Source: CAYSAA01 sp964428905 (GTDB lineage Bacteria > Atribacterota > Phoenicimicrobiia > Phoenicimicrobiales > Stramentimicrobiaceae). From it: a DNA stretch of 6,952 nucleotides. Positions within the stretch are counted from its first letter, which is position 1. Every line of letters starts with the position of its first letter. Below are positions 4,872 to 6,952 of the stretch, one piece after another. The notes under the pieces were generated by a model. It searched no databases. It saw only the letters and a list, made by a program, of their open reading frames with translations, and was not told the origin of the DNA. The stretch is taken from assembly GCA_964428905.1 (NCBI GenBank), contig CAYSAA010000096.1:1-6952 (forward strand), given 5' to 3'. The position numbers and the translations under genes were made by a program.

Positions 4872-6671
4872 ATGCGGGCGGAAACCGAAAGAGAAATAGA
4901 TGAAGATGACGTACATGATTATCTTGTACACAAACGACTGACTTCAAACAGAAGTCAAGAGCAATCAGCGTGGACACGTTATTTACTAAATTGGGATTGG
5001 CAGATGTTTCAGACTATATCTTTTCCTTACAGAATCACTTCAGCAACTGCCAGAACACGTGTCCAGCAGGTAGTTCGGCTTATTGCTAAACTAAATAAGA
5101 CCAGAGTATATTATTTTTGGATAATGAAAACTAAGGGTGAAATTGACCCCAAAACTCATTTGCATATTTTACTGTTTGGGTATCCTAAACCCCTAACAAA
5201 CCCCTTCAGCGCAAACCTAAAAACCCCAGATATGAGCGAACCATATATGCTAACTTTTAACGATCATTTCCCCTTCAGGTGTGAACATGAGACCAAGTGG
5301 GCAGACTCGTTAGCCTGTTTCTATGTTACCACGAAAGATAACATGAAATTCAATGAAGGTGTGTACGAATTTGAAGACTTTTACAACAGTAATCCCAAAA
5401 CCCTGCAAAAATATATTACAGCTAAAAATGTAGATGTTGCCCCCCAGGATAGAAAACCATTGACAACCCTTGAAAATAGTGTTTTAAAGGCACTTAATAC
5501 GCAACATGGAGGGGTGCAAATGAAAGGCTCTATCTTATTCAATAAAGATCGGCGGATGTGGTATGTGTCTTTCTATTGGAAAGGCAGGAATTACAAACTG
5601 TATCGGTATAATGGCACATTATTACACCAGACCCATCAGGATAAAAGCAAAGATACTGGCTATAAAAACGCCACAAAACTGCTATCATTGATGCAATCAG
5701 ACCTTGAAAGAGGTGTCTTCAGGATTGAGAAATTCACGAAGGAAACCCCTACTGATGTCATTCCTTACTTGTGGGAATGGTTGGAAGCGGTCAAAGATAC
5801 CCTTTCACCAGCTACAGTGAAAGACTACAAGAACAGTATCAAAAACCACCTAACACCATTTTTCAAAGCTAATCCTTTCCAATTACATGAAATCAAGTAT
5901 GATGTACTTGTTAAACTTCTAAATAGTATTAAACGGGAAGGAAAAGGTAAGCATAACGTGATGTCATGCCTTAGGGCTTGTCTTACATATGCATACAGAG
6001 CTGAAAAAATCCCTTCAATGCCACCTTTCCCTGAAAAGAAAAAGTATAATATTGTTGACCCACAGATTGAATATGTACTTGAAGACCAGCAGGAACAAAT
6101 CATACATGCCATTCCAGAGATTCACCAGCCCATTTTTTGGTTTATGAAATATCACATTCGACGGAATAATGAAGCACGAGCATTGCATAAGACAGATTAT
6201 GATAAATCCTCAGATTCTTTCAGAATCCACAGGGCGTTTAGTAATGAGGAATTGGTAAACTACACCAAAACCCACAAAGAACATCAAGTTCCCTGCCACG
6301 AAGACTTCAAGCCATACATGAAAAACATGTATATTGATATATCTTCACCTTTTTTCTTTGTAAACCCAGAAGGGACACTAGAGGGGAAACCATATCGGTA
6401 TGAGTTCTTAAGAAAATTATGGATTGAAGCATGTCAAAAGGTGGGTATAAAAATTAAACTTAACCAAGGTGTACGTCATTCCACTTGCACCAGCCTTTTA
6501 TTGGAGTATGGTATTTCAAAAAGTGAATTGCAGATTGCCACCGATCATGCAGATGTACGAAGTTTAAACAAGTATGTTGCTGTAGAACTGCAAGCAAGAA
6601 AACGCATCTTGGAGCATACTGGTAAATCCAAAATTTTACCATTTAAGCGGGCCAATGAACAGAAAGAATAA
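4872..6671 (+). CDS. HUH endonuclease (Rep)-tyrosine integrase fusion protein
   Basis: A 599-residue two-part enzyme. Residues 1-190 carry the three rolling-circle Rep motifs: motif I FQTISFP (46-52), the HUH motif in DPKTHLHILLFG (H96, H98, metal binding), and motif III LQKYITAK with candidate nucleophile Y181 and K185. Residues 217-599 form a complete tyrosine integrase. It has a beta-rich arm-binding-like domain (219-246, SILFNKDRRMWYVSFYWKGR), a SAM-like core-binding domain (about 295-380), and a catalytic domain with R431 (RRNNEARAL), K466 (TKTHK), R535 (GVRHS), H559 and nucleophile Y568. The usual first His of HxxR is Q532. Each half is near its family's normal length. The start has AGGGGGGG nine bases upstream. 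The gene lies 175 bp from attR with right arm sites in between, as expected for the integrase of the element. The fusion would link nicking or replication of the circle to integration and excision. A sequencing error is unlikely because the frame runs uninterrupted through a plausible linker (191-216). Confidence 0.88.
   Translation: MRAETEREIDEDDVHDYLVHKRLTSNRSQEQSAWTRYLLNWDWQMFQTISFPYRITSATARTRVQQVVRLIAKLNKTRVYYFWIMKTKGEIDPKTHLHILLFGYPKPLTNPFSANLKTPDMSEPYMLTFNDHFPFRCEHETKWADSLACFYVTTKDNMKFNEGVYEFEDFYNSNPKTLQKYITAKNVDVAPQDRKPLTTLENSVLKALNTQHGGVQMKGSILFNKDRRMWYVSFYWKGRNYKLYRYNGTLLHQTHQDKSKDTGYKNATKLLSLMQSDLERGVFRIEKFTKETPTDVIPYLWEWLEAVKDTLSPATVKDYKNSIKNHLTPFFKANPFQLHEIKYDVLVKLLNSIKREGKGKHNVMSCLRACLTYAYRAEKIPSMPPFPEKKKYNIVDPQIEYVLEDQQEQIIHAIPEIHQPIFWFMKYHIRRNNEARALHKTDYDKSSDSFRIHRAFSNEELVNYTKTHKEHQVPCHEDFKPYMKNMYIDISSPFFFVNPEGTLEGKPYRYEFLRKLWIEACQKVGIKIKLNQGVRHSTCTSLLLEYGISKSELQIATDHADVRSLNKYVAVELQARKRILEHTGKSKILPFKRANEQKE
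5508..5522 (+). promoter_or_regulatory. internal ribosome binding site and ATG at the Rep/Int junction
   Basis: GGAGGGG (5508-5514) stands five bases before an in-frame ATG (5520-5522, M217). This ATG lies exactly where the integrase half begins (MKGSILFNKD). Initiation here would give a free 383-residue integrase besides the 599-residue fusion. It may equally be a relic of once separate rep and int genes. Confidence 0.6.
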
Positions 6672-6715
6672 TTGTACAACATTTGATATATGTTTTAAAT
6701 TATTATCTTTTTCAC

Positions 6716-6734
6716 GTGGGAAGTTTGTGGGAAG
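6716..6734 (-). repeat. right integrase arm-type sites
   Basis: GTGGGAAG (6716-6723) and TGTGGGAAG (6726-6734) are two direct copies with an 11-bp step. Their reverse complement (CTTCCCACA) matches the left pair at 160-180. In the excised circle the two pairs would flank the core in inverse orientation, about 112 bp on this side and 60 bp on the other, as in a classic attP. Confidence 0.7.
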
Positions 6735-6845
6735 AGTTAACTATATGCAATCATTACACTTTAGAGATTTATTCAAAATGTCATATTTTTTAAGGTCTGA
6801 TGTAATCCAGAACCAGCAAGCTTTTGATAATAACTACAGTGTGCT

Positions 6846-6869
6846 TTCGAATCCCACCCTCTCCGCCAA
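6846..6869 (+). repeat. attR core (24-bp direct repeat, right copy)
   Basis: This is a remnant of the tRNA-Ser 3' end: T-loop, acceptor strand, CCA and one A, identical to 76-99. No tRNA 5' part precedes it, so it is not a functional tRNA. It marks the right boundary of the element and the original chromosomal 3' end of the gene. Confidence 0.95.
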
Positions 6870-6911
6870 ACATTAAATCTTTTACAAAAATTTTCTATAA
6901 AAAGATGCCCA

Positions 6912-6948
6912 AACAGCACATTTTTAAGATAATAAAAAATGCACTGTT
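6912..6948. terminator. inverted repeat in the chromosomal flank, possible terminator of the tRNA unit
   Basis: AACAG (6912-6916) and CATTTTT (6919-6925) pair with AAAAATG (6935-6941) and CTGTT (6944-6948), with a symmetric CA/CA mismatch. It lies 43 bp beyond attR, so before integration it would have followed the tRNA directly. It is AT-rich with no T-tract after it, so termination is only a possibility. Confidence 0.35.
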
Positions 6949-6952
6949 ACCT

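Larger units (their letters stand above)
76..6869. mobile_element. integrative element in tRNA-Ser, about 6.77 kb
   Basis: The element is bounded by a 24-bp perfect direct repeat, at 76-99 inside the tRNA and at 6846-6869. Excision by recombination between the repeats would release a 6770-bp circle and leave the tRNA intact. Between the repeats are two tyrosine recombinases, one fused to a rolling-circle-type HUH endonuclease, plus RHH and HTH DNA-binding proteins and one unknown protein. The layout recalls small actinomycete integrative elements of the pSAM2 type, which carry Rep and Int beside a tRNA att site, but here Rep and Int are one polypeptide and the host looks like Bacillota. No relaxase of the MOB families, no conjugation ATPase, no capsid gene and no cargo gene was recognised. 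How it moves between cells is unknown: it may be mobilised by a helper or packaged as a satellite. Confidence 0.88.

Noticed and set aside
4760..4903. 47-codon frame after GGAGG (4744-4748), overlapping the start of rep-int
   Set aside because: The spacing to the ATG is 11 bases and the GGAGG is part of the perfect hairpin stem. The predicted rep-int promoter lies inside the frame, so the leader peptide idea is weak.
5825..6112. Leftward open frame of 95 codons within the fusion gene
   Set aside because: It lies opposite the integrase core-binding region, which has clear family features; no ribosome binding site.
6846..6869. Second tRNA gene at the right end
   Set aside because: Only the T-loop and acceptor 3' strand are present. 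It is an attachment-site remnant.
6655..6876. Open frame of 73 codons running through the arm sites and attR
   Set aside because: It overlaps the end of the fusion gene, has no ribosome binding site and crosses the integration boundary.

Overview
The window is an almost complete view of one small integrated mobile element (unit length 6770 bp) sitting in a tRNA-Ser(CGA) gene. A 24-bp direct repeat that starts at the first base of the T-loop and runs through the encoded CCA occurs at 76-99 (inside the intact tRNA, attL) and at 6846-6869 (attR). Only the tRNA on the left and about 80 bp on the right belong to the chromosome. Low G+C, very strong AGGAGG-type ribosome binding sites and a tRNA-Ser gene that encodes its CCA suggest a Bacillota host, perhaps Clostridia. 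This is an inference from style, not from a marker gene.

Layout, left to right. Positions 100-1360 are AT-rich and non-coding. They carry integrase arm-type repeats (160-180), an array of degenerate repeats with a regular 43/44-bp period (566-780, with an outlying copy at 443), a promoter-like site (865-892), and a repeat and palindrome cluster (1183-1350) that resembles a replication origin. Positions 1362-1553 are a G+C-rich island that folds into several perfect stems, including a tight three-way junction with a GNRA tetraloop. I cannot assign it to a known RNA family. Next come three rightward genes: a small ribbon-helix-helix protein (1589-1792), a 300-residue unknown charged protein (1966-2868) and an overlapping helix-turn-helix protein (2870-3292). 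A leftward gene (3556-4173) encodes a catalytic-core-only tyrosine recombinase, and its 3' end abuts a 63-bp nested dyad. About 700 bp of non-coding DNA follow, with tandem 10-mers and hairpins.

The rightmost gene (4872-6671) is the most striking. It encodes one 599-residue protein with an N-terminal HUH endonuclease domain of the rolling-circle Rep type (FQTISFP, H96-L-H98, Y181) joined in frame to a full-length tyrosine integrase (arm-binding region, core-binding region, catalytic R431, K466, R535, H559, Y568). An internal GGAGGGG with an ATG at the domain junction suggests that free integrase may also be made.

Working model (inference): the C-terminal integrase half uses the arm sites at 160-180 and 6716-6734, which are inverted relative to each other, and the tRNA core to integrate and excise. 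The HUH half replicates or processes the excised circle by nicking an origin in one of the non-coding regions. The second, core-only recombinase may act on the nested dyad beside it. The RHH and HTH proteins are candidate regulators, directionality factors or DNA-organising proteins. No resistance, metabolic or defence cargo is recognisable, so the element looks like a minimal replicating integrative element or a satellite.
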